Assembly: GCF_900110615.1 (NCBI RefSeq)
Contig: NZ_FOEI01000004.1
Coordinates: 62,001 to 126,000, forward strand
Origin: Flavobacterium urocaniciphilum
GTDB taxonomy: Bacteria; Bacteroidota; Bacteroidia; Flavobacteriales; Flavobacteriaceae
Reading direction: 5' to 3'
Length of the DNA: 64,000 bases
Shown: positions 10,001 through 19,400 of the stretch, piece by piece
How positions within the stretch are numbered: position 1 is the first letter of the stretch
How the letters are laid out: each line of letters starts with the position of its first letter
Notes under the pieces: generated by a model
What the model saw: the letters and a program-made list of their open reading frames with translations, nothing else
What the model was told of the DNA's origin: nothing
The model's database searches: none
Made by a program: the position numbers and the translations under genes

Positions 10001-10140
10001 CGGTGATGGATTTATATAATAAAGCGGAAGTAGAATTTAAAAGATTAGAAAAACTTCATTTCTCAAAAATTTTAGAAAAAGCTAAAAAGTTAAATCCAGA
10101 ATATAAATTAAAAACATTCGAAGAATTTATCGCAAGTTAA
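7069..10140 (+). CDS. Secreted BNR/Asp-box beta-propeller protein (VPS10/sortilin-like)
   Basis: A 1023-residue protein with signal peptide (MKKSLLFSIISFSALSINAQ). Asp-box turns recur through the first 700 residues: SSDGGASF, STDGGLNW, SKDGGKTW, TTDGGKTW, SEDAGKTW, SRDGGKTF, TQDGGKTW and TVDGGKNW. This gives one or two large beta-propellers of the VPS10/sialidase-like type. The C-terminal third is a beta-sandwich-like region (about 760-860) and then a helical, coiled-coil-like tail (AAKDKSYAKTADKINAELNKL). Often annotated glycosyl hydrolase, but I see no catalytic glycosidase motif. It is co-transcribed with the LolA-like gene and followed by a strong terminator. Location is periplasm or outer surface; function unknown. 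Confidence 0.85.
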   Translation: MKKSLLFSIISFSALSINAQEITLKGKELFGDLEARQIGPAIMSGRVSDLAMHPKNNQIIFLGAAGGGIWKSSDGGASFVPVFDKHIQSIGTITFDPNNPDNVIWAGTGETWTRNSVSVGDGIYKSTDGGLNWTNMGLPKSERISSIIVDPRDSNNVWVGVLGALWGDSEERGIYNSKDGGKTWNKILYVDNKTGCSDLVIDPSNPNVMYASFWEFRRTAWSFNSGGNASALFKTTDGGKTWNKIHNGFPAGKLGRIAIAVTPSNPNILFSVIECEKDTQKGLYKSEDAGKTWKHLNSDFALVVRPFYFSRITIDPKNPEIIYKGGLNGSISRDGGKTFRNLGAMHSDIHDIIVDPIDTNRIYVATDGGMYRSWNNGSTLDIVKNLPLSQYYHITLDNEEPYNIYGGLQDNGSWYGPSKSDGGIEARDWNSVGYGDGFRVLKHPTKKIIYSEMQGAENIWRYNLETKELKTIQPLQEKGVAKLRFNWNTPIVTGLHNPDRIYAGSQFVHVSDDMGASWKIISPDLTTNDKLKLNQENSGGLSKDNSGAENHCTLFTIAESPLSKDIIWAGADDGNVQITQDGGKTWKNVTANIIGLPKNTWCYHIEASNFAKGSAYAVFDGHTSNDQNTYVFKTTDFGATWTSIVTKDIDGFARCIQEDYVNENLLFLGTEKGLYITVDGGKNWSKFENNMPAVAVMHLDLHKKTNDLVMATHGRGVIILDDVSILRQVTNDIIASEVHFFKTKPFVKEENSSFGATASELEFVGPNPNSSAQIVYYLKKRNTFGKIEMEIQDMNGNKIVNLPVSNQKGINIVSWNFNEKGPKVATGKTLDYSGFTTPLVPAGKYKAVLTKGKDKFTHEFEVINDPKSPVKEAARADQRATTKMLFNKVERLAYMVYEIDEMIKLNGEIAAKDKSYAKTADKINAELNKLKNTMVITTGDNYVGSAEKQLREKLGVIYVSIASQYDAPSPSQKANIESVMDLYNKAEVEFKRLEKLHFSKILEKAKKLNPEYKLKTFEEFIAS

Positions 10141-10155
10141 AATCTTCAAAATTTA

Positions 10156-10188
10156 AAAAAGACCAATAAAAGTATTGGTCTTTTTTTT
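10156..10188 (+). terminator. Intrinsic terminator of the LolA-like/BNR operon
   Basis: GACCAATA and TATTGGTC form an 8-bp stem with a 4-base loop, extended by flanking A and T runs and ending in eight T residues, 20 bases after the stop codon. Confidence 0.9.
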
Positions 10189-10233
10189 ATACTAAATTTA
10201 AATTATTTGCGTTTGAATAAAAACGGTTTACTT

Positions 10234-10884
10234 ATGAACTACATCTATTTATTCGCTTTACTTTTCAGTTTTGCTTCTTGTAAAAAGGAAGTAGTAAATT
10301 CTAAAAATCCTATTTTAATTTCTGAAAAAAGAGAAATTGAAGTTATTGAAAACCCAAGTTCCTTTGCAGAAAAATTATCGAATGCGGCCATTTCTATCAT
10401 TGATCCAGAAGTGGTTTATACACCTGATTATGTGAAACTAAAATATCCAGGCGGTGATGTTCCTCCAAAAACAGGCGTTTGTACAGATGTAATTATTCGT
10501 GCCTATCGAAAACTGAATATCGATTTACAAAAAGAAGTTCATGAAGATATGACTGCTAATTTTAGCAAATATCCTAATTTAGAAAAATGGGGTTTAAAAA
10601 CTACTGATAAAAACATTGATCACAGACGTGTTCCGAATTTAGAAGTTTTCTTTGACAGAAAAGGAAAAGTATTACCAATTACACAAAACGCAACAGATTA
10701 TCAAACCGGAGAAATTGTCACTTGGATGATTAATAATAAATTACCTCATATTGGAATTGTAACTCATTTAAAATCGAAAGATGGCAAACGCAATTTAATA
10801 GTACACAACGTTGGCGGCGGACAAGTATTGGAAGATTGTTTGTTTAGTTATACGATTGTTGGACACTATCAATACGGCAATTAG
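10234..10884 (+). CDS. DUF1287 domain lipoprotein
   Basis: A 216-residue lipoprotein. The ATG at 10234 begins a lipoprotein signal (MNYIYLFALLFSFASCKK, lipobox Cys in FASC), so it is preferred over the TTG at 10207. The rest matches DUF1287: YTPDYVKLKYPGGDVPPKTGVCTDVIIRAYRKLNIDLQKEVHEDM, then NIDHRRVPNLEVFFDRKG and GEIVTWMINNKLPHIGIV. The conserved GVCTDV Cys and later His (PHIGIV, IVHNVGGG) suggest an NlpC/P60-like papain fold, an inference. The surrounding hairpins suggest it is transcribed alone. Confidence 0.88.
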   Translation: MNYIYLFALLFSFASCKKEVVNSKNPILISEKREIEVIENPSSFAEKLSNAAISIIDPEVVYTPDYVKLKYPGGDVPPKTGVCTDVIIRAYRKLNIDLQKEVHEDMTANFSKYPNLEKWGLKTTDKNIDHRRVPNLEVFFDRKGKVLPITQNATDYQTGEIVTWMINNKLPHIGIVTHLKSKDGKRNLIVHNVGGGQVLEDCLFSYTIVGHYQYGN

Positions 10885-10892
10885 ACAATTTT

Positions 10893-10931
10893 CAATGTGC
10901 CAATTTAGGTTTGAACAGAATTGGCACATTG
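10893..10931. terminator. Convergent hairpin between DUF1287 gene and mpl
   Basis: CAATGTGCCAATT at 10893-10905 is repeated as its perfect reverse complement at 10919-10931, a 13-bp stem with a 13-base loop. It lies in the gap between two converging genes. There is no strong T run on either side, so termination is likely but not certain; it may also be a dispersed palindrome. Confidence 0.55.
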
Positions 10932-10940
10932 ACTCATCGG

Positions 10941-12296
10941 CTAATTGATTAATTGACTAACTTCATCGAAATTCAAACCGCCATAATTTCCTGAACTCAT
11001 TAAAAGTAAAGCTGAGTTATCAAAATTTTGGTTGAATAAATAGTCTTTAAATTCTGTTGGATTCGTATAAATAATTAAATCATCTCTTTTGAAAGATTGT
11101 GCGATTTGATCGTACGTTACTTCTTCTAATCGTTTAATTTTAACTGCATCAGGCGAATAAAAAACAACAGCAACATCAGCAGCATTTAATGCCCCTTCGT
11201 ATTCTTTTAAGAATTCTGCATTTAAACTACTATAAGTATGTAATTCTAAACAAGCAATTAATTTTCTATCTGGATATTGTGCTTTTACCGCTTTAGTTGT
11301 AGCTGAAACTTTACTTGGAGAATGTGCAAAATCTTTATACGCTACTTTATTAGAGGATTCAGCAATTTTTTCTAAACGTTTACTAGCACCTTTAAAACTA
11401 GCAATTGCTTCATAGAAATCGGCTTCATCAACACCCATACATTGGCAAATCCATTTCGCACCTGCTAAATTACTTAAGTTATGCGCTCCAAAAACTTCAA
11501 TTGGCATTGGCCCGTCTGGAGTTTCTAATAAAGTAGTTCCGTTTTCAACGGTATAAACTGGCGTTTGATATGGAATTTTACGAATTGGGTTTTCAGTTTC
11601 TTCTGCTACCGATTTTACAGCTGCATCTTCTTCATTGTACACTAAAATTCCACCTTTAGTAATTTGATTCGCAAAGATTCTGAATTGTTCTACATAATTA
11701 TCAAAGGTTGGAAACACATTAATATGATCCCAAGCAATTCCTGACAATAAAGCAATATTTGGTTGATATAAATGGAATTTCGGACGCAAATCGATTGGTG
11801 AAGTTAAATATTCATCGCCTTCCAACACAATAAAATCGTTATCTTCTGTAAGATGCACCATCGTATCAAAACCTTCTAGTTGCGCACCAACCATATAATC
11901 TACTTCAATATTATGATAATGCATTACATGTAAAATCATTGAAGTGATTGTTGTTTTTCCGTGTGAACCCCCAATTACAACGCGTGTTTTATTTTTAGAT
12001 TGTTCGTATAAAAACTCTGGATACGAATAAATTTTCAATCCTAATTCTTGAGCTTTTAATAATTCTGGATTATCCGCTTTAGCGTGCATTCCTAAAATAA
12101 TAGCTTCAATATCTGTTGTGATTTTTTCAGGAAACCAACCTTCTTCTTTCGGCAATAAACCTTTTTTCTCTAATCTCGATTTTGAAGGTTCAAAAATAGC
12201 ATCATCACTTCCTGTTACATGATATCCTTTATTGTGTAAGGCTAATGCTAAATTATGCATGGCAGCTCCGCCAATGGCTATGAAATGTGTTCTCAT
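10941..12296 (-). CDS. mpl: UDP-N-acetylmuramate:L-alanyl-gamma-D-glutamyl-meso-diaminopimelate ligase
   Basis: A 451-residue Mur ligase. It opens with the nucleotide-fold loop IGGAAMHNLALALHNKGYHVTGSDD, has the ATP-binding P-loop GGSHGKTTITSMI near residue 108, the central VLEGDEYLTSPID with the catalytic Glu, and the ligase C-terminal domain with KDFAHSPSKVSATTKAVKAQYP. The AAMHN beginning and the HSPSK loop distinguish Mpl from MurC. Mpl attaches recycled murein tripeptide to UDP-MurNAc in the cytoplasm. It is monocistronic by context, converging on the DUF1287 gene. Confidence 0.93.
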   Translation of the reverse strand: MRTHFIAIGGAAMHNLALALHNKGYHVTGSDDAIFEPSKSRLEKKGLLPKEEGWFPEKITTDIEAIILGMHAKADNPELLKAQELGLKIYSYPEFLYEQSKNKTRVVIGGSHGKTTITSMILHVMHYHNIEVDYMVGAQLEGFDTMVHLTEDNDFIVLEGDEYLTSPIDLRPKFHLYQPNIALLSGIAWDHINVFPTFDNYVEQFRIFANQITKGGILVYNEEDAAVKSVAEETENPIRKIPYQTPVYTVENGTTLLETPDGPMPIEVFGAHNLSNLAGAKWICQCMGVDEADFYEAIASFKGASKRLEKIAESSNKVAYKDFAHSPSKVSATTKAVKAQYPDRKLIACLELHTYSSLNAEFLKEYEGALNAADVAVVFYSPDAVKIKRLEEVTYDQIAQSFKRDDLIIYTNPTEFKDYLFNQNFDNSALLLMSSGNYGGLNFDEVSQLIN

Positions 12297-12372
12297 TTTT
12301 ATGTTGAATTGTTTATTTGTTAAGTTGTTTATTCGAATAAACGATTAAACAAATCAACAAAAAACTTATTGA

Positions 12373-13050
12373 TTATTTTTTAATATTTAGTGCTTTCGCT
12401 TTATCTTTTAATTTATTCATATACAAATCGTATAGCTTTGCATATGTGGTAGCCGACTTCCCTATTTGATGTGCTTTTACCAAATGTACTTCAGCTTCTT
12501 TATATCTTTTATAATACACATCGATATATCCTTTTGCCAAATAACCATCAACTTTTGAAATGGCTAATAATTCATCGGCATATTTTTGTGCTTTTTTCTC
12601 ACTTCCACCAACAATACCTGGCAATTCAATGTATAACATTACTAAGGCCCAACGTGATTCAATGTGTTTCTTATCTAAAGAAGCGGCTTTTAAAAAAGCT
12701 TCTTCAATATCATCAATCATACCTAAAGCTTTGAATTTACTCACCGATTTGGCTTTCATTCCCATCGCACCTCCATATTTAAACCAATAATTAGCACTAT
12801 TGGGATTAGACGTTTTTAGTTTTTTGTAATAATCAATGGCCACATCCCATTTTTGAGTACTTCCCGCAATATCACCTAAATATTCAATTGTTTTGTGATG
12901 ATTAGGAACACTTTTCAAATACGCTTCAAATAATGTTTTAGCTTCTGTAAATTTCTTTTCATTAAATAGCTTAACTGCTTTTTCAAAATTAGATTGAGAA
13001 AAAGACAAAGTACTCATAAGTACAATTACTATAAAAGCTATTTTTTTCAT
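12373..13050 (-). CDS. Secreted tetratricopeptide repeat protein
   Basis: A 225-residue protein with a signal peptide (MKKIAFIVIVLMSTLSFSQ). TPR-like helical pairs follow: FEKAVKLFNEKKFTEAKTLFEAYLKSVPNHHKTIEYLGDIA, WDVAIDYYKKLKTSNPNSANYWFKYGGAMG, and YKEAEVHLVKAHQIGKSATTYAKLYDLYM. It follows the 753-residue gene by three bases and is therefore the last gene of a three-gene unit. Likely a periplasmic protein-interaction scaffold; no enzymatic motif is visible. Confidence 0.8.
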   Translation of the reverse strand: MKKIAFIVIVLMSTLSFSQSNFEKAVKLFNEKKFTEAKTLFEAYLKSVPNHHKTIEYLGDIAGSTQKWDVAIDYYKKLKTSNPNSANYWFKYGGAMGMKAKSVSKFKALGMIDDIEEAFLKAASLDKKHIESRWALVMLYIELPGIVGGSEKKAQKYADELLAISKVDGYLAKGYIDVYYKRYKEAEVHLVKAHQIGKSATTYAKLYDLYMNKLKDKAKALNIKK

Positions 13051-13053
13051 ATA

Positions 13054-15315
13054 TTAGTATTCTGCGTATCGACTAAAATAACCACATTCACGGATTACTT
13101 CCTGATAATATTTTGTATTAGAATAATTCTGTTTCAATTTTTTATAACCATCAAAAATAATATAATCTACTTCATATGGTTTAAAAGCATCAGAAAGATA
13201 AAATTTATTGCGCTCTATTTTGGTTAAAAGATAAGTAGCTTTTGCTTTTTCTTCATCATTTTGAGCAGTACTTAAAGCTTTCTGATAATAATTCTCTGCA
13301 AAGGTATTACTCATTAAAATACCATCATATTCTTCATCAATATAATTTCCATATTGATCGATAATTGGATTATCATAGAAAAATCGTGCATTACCATAAT
13401 ACGACATGTTATAAAAAGCATTACCTAATAAAATATTTCCAGAATGCACATCTACTCCATTCGCAATATTGTTTTGAATTTCTTTTATTTTTTCTAAAAA
13501 CGCTAATTTAGTATATTTTGTTTTCTGTTTGGCAAAATGATCACATTGTATACAATCCATTATTTTTCCATTGAATGGATTTCCATATAAATTATCTGCT
13601 TTATTACATTTTTTAAATTCTGCGATCGCTTTATCAATTTGATTTTTATAAGCATACAAAATTCCTTTATACTCATATATATCATCTAATGTTACACTAT
13701 ATAAAGATTGTGCAAATTTATCCCAAGGTGTATTTTTATTTTCAATAAAGTATTTTTGCATTTTTTTCAAACGTTCTTCACTAGCATAAAAATTACTTTC
13801 TCTTGAAAACAACTCTGCCATTACCTCATTCTTTTGTTTTTTATATAATTTAGAAATATAACTTTTTGTCCAAACAACTAAAAAGCTTGTTCTTAATTTT
13901 GCATCTTCGTTTCTAAATTCAATAGACTCATCATAATATTCATGTGATTTCTTATCTAATTCATACAACCAAGTTAAACTTGGCAATAATTCATTTTCTG
14001 TTGACGTATTCATCACTTTTGTCTTCGAAACTTGATTAAAAATTTCAAATAACTTGATTTGCTTTTGTACTAAGCTACTTTCAGGCGCACAATTTTTAGC
14101 ATCATTGAAACATGTTGTAGCTTTTGAATAATTCCCTTTGATGGTTTCAAAATAACCCGTCACAATATGCCACATATATGGTGTTAAAGTGTTTTTTTTG
14201 CTGGCAATATCATTTACAAGTTTATATAATCTTTCGTCTAATTTTGAATCATGAACCGTAGCGTTCGAACTATATTTTCTATATTCAGTTTTATTAAAAT
14301 TATGTTCTTCTGCATTTACAGCTCGAGTTAACAAATAAGCCAAATGTTTGTTTTTAGGATCAATTTCATAAATTTTAGAAATAGCTTCTACTGGATCGGC
14401 ATAATATCCAAATAATGCCCACAATGCAGCTTTTTCATTATCGTTTTTTACCATTTTCAAAGATTCATTAAAATCTTTTGTTTCTTGAGGTCGGAAATTG
14501 AACGTAGATTCGTTTCTTAAAGAAGGACAATTTTCAAAAACCACAGCATATTGATAATTGGATAATGCATATTTTTTTTGCTTATAATTTACTCCAGCTA
14601 CATAGGATAAAGCTCGATAATAATTGATACTTTTTGAAACTAAAGCTGCTGTTGCATTAAAAAAACTGATTGTATTGTTTTGATTTTCTGAGTAAAAACT
14701 AGCTTTTAAATTTAAAAACCAATATTTCTCTTTTAGAAAAACATCTTTAGTTTCAGTATAAAGTTTTTCTATATTTTTTAATTCAGTTGATTTTACTTTT
14801 GGAGATTGCGAATAGGTTTCCGTTTTATAATCCCATTCTGGATAGAAATTAGTTGAACTTTCTAATGATTTTGCTAAGTTTATAAATTTAAAGAATTCTT
14901 TAACTTTAACGTTATCAAGATTATATCTTTTACTTGTACTATTAGGTTTGTCATTTTTTATTGCAGTATCAATTTTAGACAAAACATTATTTAATGAATC
15001 TGATCCAATAATTGTTTGTAATTCCTCTTTAGAAATTTCATTATTTAGATAAGTATTCCAATCATCCACTTGATATCCTACAAATCGATTAGAATAACTT
15101 ACCCAATAATTTTCATATCCATAAATAACTGGATTTGAAAAAAACAATGGTTCACAACTCTTATCATTTACAAAAACTTCAGGAGAAAAAGTTGAATTTT
15201 GTTTTTCCCAATATCCATCTTCATAATCTCCACCACCAGAAATGGAGAAAATAGCAACAATACTGATAATAACCGCTGAAGTTTTTAAATATAATGGACT
15301 AAAAATTGTATTCAT
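13054..15315 (-). CDS. Large secreted TPR-like protein of unknown function
   Basis: A 753-residue, mostly helical protein. An N-terminal hydrophobic stretch (YLKTSAVIISIVAIFSISGGGDYEDGYW) acts as signal or anchor. The body has irregular TPR-like helices (KEKYWFLNLKASFYSENQN, KKYALSNYQYAVVFENCPSLR, IDKAIAEFKKCNKADNLYGNP) and a CIQCDHF cysteine pair. It overlaps the upstream lipoprotein gene by 17 bases and is followed after three bases by a second TPR protein. I do not recognise a named family. The fixed arrangement suggests the three products work together at the cell envelope, an inference from gene order. Confidence 0.75.
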   Translation of the reverse strand: MNTIFSPLYLKTSAVIISIVAIFSISGGGDYEDGYWEKQNSTFSPEVFVNDKSCEPLFFSNPVIYGYENYWVSYSNRFVGYQVDDWNTYLNNEISKEELQTIIGSDSLNNVLSKIDTAIKNDKPNSTSKRYNLDNVKVKEFFKFINLAKSLESSTNFYPEWDYKTETYSQSPKVKSTELKNIEKLYTETKDVFLKEKYWFLNLKASFYSENQNNTISFFNATAALVSKSINYYRALSYVAGVNYKQKKYALSNYQYAVVFENCPSLRNESTFNFRPQETKDFNESLKMVKNDNEKAALWALFGYYADPVEAISKIYEIDPKNKHLAYLLTRAVNAEEHNFNKTEYRKYSSNATVHDSKLDERLYKLVNDIASKKNTLTPYMWHIVTGYFETIKGNYSKATTCFNDAKNCAPESSLVQKQIKLFEIFNQVSKTKVMNTSTENELLPSLTWLYELDKKSHEYYDESIEFRNEDAKLRTSFLVVWTKSYISKLYKKQKNEVMAELFSRESNFYASEERLKKMQKYFIENKNTPWDKFAQSLYSVTLDDIYEYKGILYAYKNQIDKAIAEFKKCNKADNLYGNPFNGKIMDCIQCDHFAKQKTKYTKLAFLEKIKEIQNNIANGVDVHSGNILLGNAFYNMSYYGNARFFYDNPIIDQYGNYIDEEYDGILMSNTFAENYYQKALSTAQNDEEKAKATYLLTKIERNKFYLSDAFKPYEVDYIIFDGYKKLKQNYSNTKYYQEVIRECGYFSRYAEY

Positions 15316-16273
15316 TCTTATTTTTGGTTAAGTTTTTTTCGTCTAAATCGTAATAAATAAATTCTGTTTGTGGATGCTTACTGTATTTATGCATTAAACT
15401 TTTCATATCGTCAAGATCGTTTACCGAAATTGATTCTTCAAATAACACATCTCCTTTTTTATAAAAATCTCCAAAAGCTATGCCACTTTCCTGAACAACA
15501 TGTTTTTTGGAATCGCTTTCAAAAGTAATTTTATTTTGATAATCATGAATACTTTTTTTGGAAATTATTTGAACAACTTGCCCGTTTCTAGTATGAACCA
15601 ACCAAGAAAAAATAGGCAATGCCGTTTTTAGTTGCAAAGGATAATTTTTCAAATATGGTAAATATTGCAAGGCAATTTCTTTATCATAAATAGCATTTTT
15701 ACCTTCTGCATTTACTTTCCCAATATTATACAACATCAAAACACCATAATCTACTGGTGGCACTTTCGTTTTTTCAAAATATTTTATTTGATGTAATCGA
15801 ATCGTAGTTGAAATAGTTTTACCGTACTTTTTTTTCAAAATCGTTAAAAACTGCATGTATTTATCTCTACTTTCTAACGACCAATCGCAATCAATTTGTA
15901 TTTCTGAATTTTGAATTTTATGCACCGAATTAATTTGATTAATCAGTTTCAAAAGATTTGAACTAAGTTGTTCAACATTTGTATTTTGGTTTAAAAAAAC
16001 TTCGTTTTTGATAAATATAGTGGGAATTATTTTTGAAACTTTTGGTTTACTTTTAAACGCGATAGGTTTAACCGGATAAGGCACATTATTTTGCAACGCT
16101 ACATCGAAATACCTCACATATAACTGCGTTACATTATTGTCTTTTAATACTTGAGCTTCTTTTGGAGAAAGATTGAATTCTGTTCTCCAAAAATAAAAGG
16201 AAACAGCATTTTTCGGATTCTCACTACAAGAAAAAAACAATACAAATAAAAGGATAACAACAGCTTTTCGCAT
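15299..16273 (-). CDS. Lipoprotein with probable glycoside-hydrolase-like TIM-barrel
   Basis: A 324-residue lipoprotein (MRKAVVILLFVLFFSCSENPK, lipobox Cys 16). The N-terminal SFYFWRTEFNLSPKEAQVLKDNNVTQLYVRYFDV, then the IQIDCDWS strand and the later YGVLMLYNIGKV, have the rhythm of a (beta/alpha)8 barrel. The FYFWR...LYVRYFDV pattern recalls DUF3142-type proteins. In such barrels the Asp residues of IDCDWS would sit at strand ends. It is the first gene of the unit with the two TPR genes. Family and any carbohydrate substrate are inferences of low to moderate strength. Confidence 0.7.
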   Translation of the reverse strand: MRKAVVILLFVLFFSCSENPKNAVSFYFWRTEFNLSPKEAQVLKDNNVTQLYVRYFDVALQNNVPYPVKPIAFKSKPKVSKIIPTIFIKNEVFLNQNTNVEQLSSNLLKLINQINSVHKIQNSEIQIDCDWSLESRDKYMQFLTILKKKYGKTISTTIRLHQIKYFEKTKVPPVDYGVLMLYNIGKVNAEGKNAIYDKEIALQYLPYLKNYPLQLKTALPIFSWLVHTRNGQVVQIISKKSIHDYQNKITFESDSKKHVVQESGIAFGDFYKKGDVLFEESISVNDLDDMKSLMHKYSKHPQTEFIYYDLDEKNLTKNKNEYNF

Positions 16274-16404
16274 GAAAAAAAATTATGTTCAAAAATAAGA
16301 AAAAGGTAACTTTTGCGTTATACTTTTTAAGTATTTTTAAAAAAATTTAAAATCCTTTCCAACCTTTTTGTAAAAAAATACATCTTTTATTGAAAACTAT
16401 CTAT

Positions 16405-19400
16405 ATGAACAAAATACTAACTACTATCATTTTTACGCTAATTATTTCTTTAACTACTCAAGCTCAAAACTTTACAAAGAAATGGCAAAAGGTTTATCAA
16501 TTAGAAATTCAAGGCAAAACGAAAAGCGCTTATGAAGAAGTTCTTAAAATTCACAACCTCGCTTTAGCGAAAAAGAACGACATTCAGCAAGTAAAAAGTT
16601 TTATTTACCTATCTAATTTCAAAAATATTTTATTTGAAAAAGCGGAAACAAATTTTTTCAGTGAAATTCAAAAAGAAATAAATATCAGTTCTGAAATTGG
16701 AAAAGCATTTTTATACCAATATTATGCTATTCAATTGAATGATCATTTTAATGACGATTATAACATTCTTTATCGCGATAAAATGACGGATAGAAACAGC
16801 ACCGATATTGCCATATGGGATAAAGAAAAATTTGAAACAGAGATATTTTCAAACTTTGAAAAATCAATCGTAAATAAAGAATTACTATCTTCTTTAAAAG
16901 TGGTTGATTTTACAGATTTAATCACACAAGTTGATGCTTATTTTATTGATAACAATAAAAATGTATACCAGTTTTTTATTGAAAACTACATCAATACTAT
17001 AAACAAAATGGAAGAATTTAACTATTATGATAAAATTGATTTTAACGCATTCTATTTTTCAAAATCTGAAACATACACAACTTTAGATTTTAAAACAATT
17101 GATAAAAATTCAATAAGAAAAACAGCTGAATTATACCAAGTTTTAGAAAAAAGCAGTTCAGAAAATCCTTCGAAATTCACTATAGATAGATTAAAATTCT
17201 TCAATAGTATTTGTAACAATCAAAATGAGAATTTTAAAGCAATTGAAAAATTGCATAACGACTTTAATACATCAAAAGAGTTCGATTTATTTTATGCCGA
17301 ATTATTGATCAATTTTGCTAATAAAAATGAATATAAAGACTACAATTTCAAAGCACTAGATATTTTAAACAAACTAACCGCTAACAAAACAAATCCAAAA
17401 CTATATACAGATGCTCATAATTTAAAAGAAACTGTTTTAGCAAAAGAATTACATACTCGCATTAAAAAAGAAATTTATCCAAACGAAAACTTCAAAGCTT
17501 TTATTACATATAAAAACATTGATACACTTTCTATAAGTTATTATAAAATAAATGTAAACAACAACTACTCTTTTAAAAATGATTCCTTGGTTTTAGAATA
17601 CATGAACACCCACCAAGCAGATAAATCCTTTTTTAAAACGCTTACCAAAAAGAATGACTATTTGTCTTACACAACAGAAATACTTTTAGAACCTGTTGAT
17701 TCTGGAAATTATTTAATTGTAATTGGAACTCCAAAAAAGAATGGCAATTATAGTTTCTCTTATAACATCTTAAAATGTAATGCATTAGATTATTTTAAAG
17801 AAGAAAAAATTGGCGTAGAAAATTTCTATTTCAGAGATAGAAAAACCGGAAAACCTTTATCTAATGTCTTCATTCGTACCGATGAAAAAACCTATCAATC
17901 AGACGAAAATGGTAAATTTTCAATCGCACAACCAAAATATGACAATAATAAAAAGTTATATAGCTATCCAATAACGTTAATTCATGAAAAAGATACTGTT
18001 TTAACATCTATTCCATATGATAGAAGAGGTTATTATTATGTTAATAATTATAAAGATGATGAAGAAATAGATGCAAAAGCTTACGTGTATTTTGACAGAG
18101 CTATTTACAGACCTGGACAAAAAATGTTTTACAAAGGAATTATCACACAAGTAAAAAATTACAAATCGAGTGTGGTTCCCTATCTTACCGTAAAAGTAGA
18201 AATTGAAAATCCAGATGGCGAAACTGTAAAAACGTTAGAAGTTCAAACGAATGAATTCGGATCATTTTCAGGAGAATTTGACATTCCAGCAAATGGTTTA
18301 ACAGGCGAATACGAAATTACAATTGATGAACCTGAAACTATTGAAAACGATTCCCTTTATTATAATGAAGAAGAAGAGGAACATCGTTTTTGGGATAATG
18401 CAGATTTAGATTATGATAATTTTTATTTCAAAGTTGAAGAATATAAACGTCCGACTTTTGAAGTAAAAATGGATAAAATCACCACAGAATGGAAATTAGG
18501 TGACACTATCATTTTAAAAGGAAAAGCAATAGGATTGGCAGGAAATACCATTTCAGATGCCGAAGTAAAAGCCAATATTAATTATTCTTTTAAAGATGCT
18601 TCGAAATCAGTTAAAAACATCAATAAAGATTTCAACACCAAAACCAAAACCGATGGAACTTTTGAAATTGAAATTCCAACTAATGAGTTAAGCGATAATA
18701 ACGGTAACTATTATTATGCATTTTACACAAACATAGATGTAATTGACATTAATGGAGAAACAAGAAATACCAGACAAAACGCTTTTATTTCTAACAAAGA
18801 ATTCAATTTAGAAGTGTTTTTACCTTATAATGCTTTAAAAGAAGAGAAAAAAGAAATTGTAATTCAGGCAAAAACGCTAAATGGAGTTGAAAAACATGTG
18901 AAAGGAAAACTAAACATTTATAAAATTGTTACTGATGAAAATATTTTCAAACGCAAATTCGGCAAGCCAGAAATTGAAACCATTGACAGTTTAACATTTG
19001 CCAAATTATATCCATTTGAAGTTTATAATGATAATGAAAAGCCTAGAAAAGATTTACTAAAAACCATTGATTTCGACACAAAAACGAATACCATTTACAA
19101 TTTAGACTTTTTAGAAGTTGGACAATATTCATTTGAAGCCGTTGCTTTTGATGGCAAACAAAATAAAATTGAAACCACTCGAGAAATAACTATCAATACC
19201 AATTTAGCACACAAACCTGCTGAATCTATGTTTAGATATTTCATTAGTCCAACTACCAAATCAAATTCAGTAGAAGTAGTATTTAAATCGAAAATAGACG
19301 ATTTGTTTATTACATGTTTTGAATATAATGAAAATGGAAAAATCGCCAAAGAACATTTAATTCAATTACAAAACGGTGAAGGAAAATTGCTATTTGCAAA

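Noticed and set aside
12471..12790. Two plus-strand frames overlapping the small TPR gene
   Set aside because: Both are antisense to a gene with signal peptide and TPR pattern, and they lack any motif.
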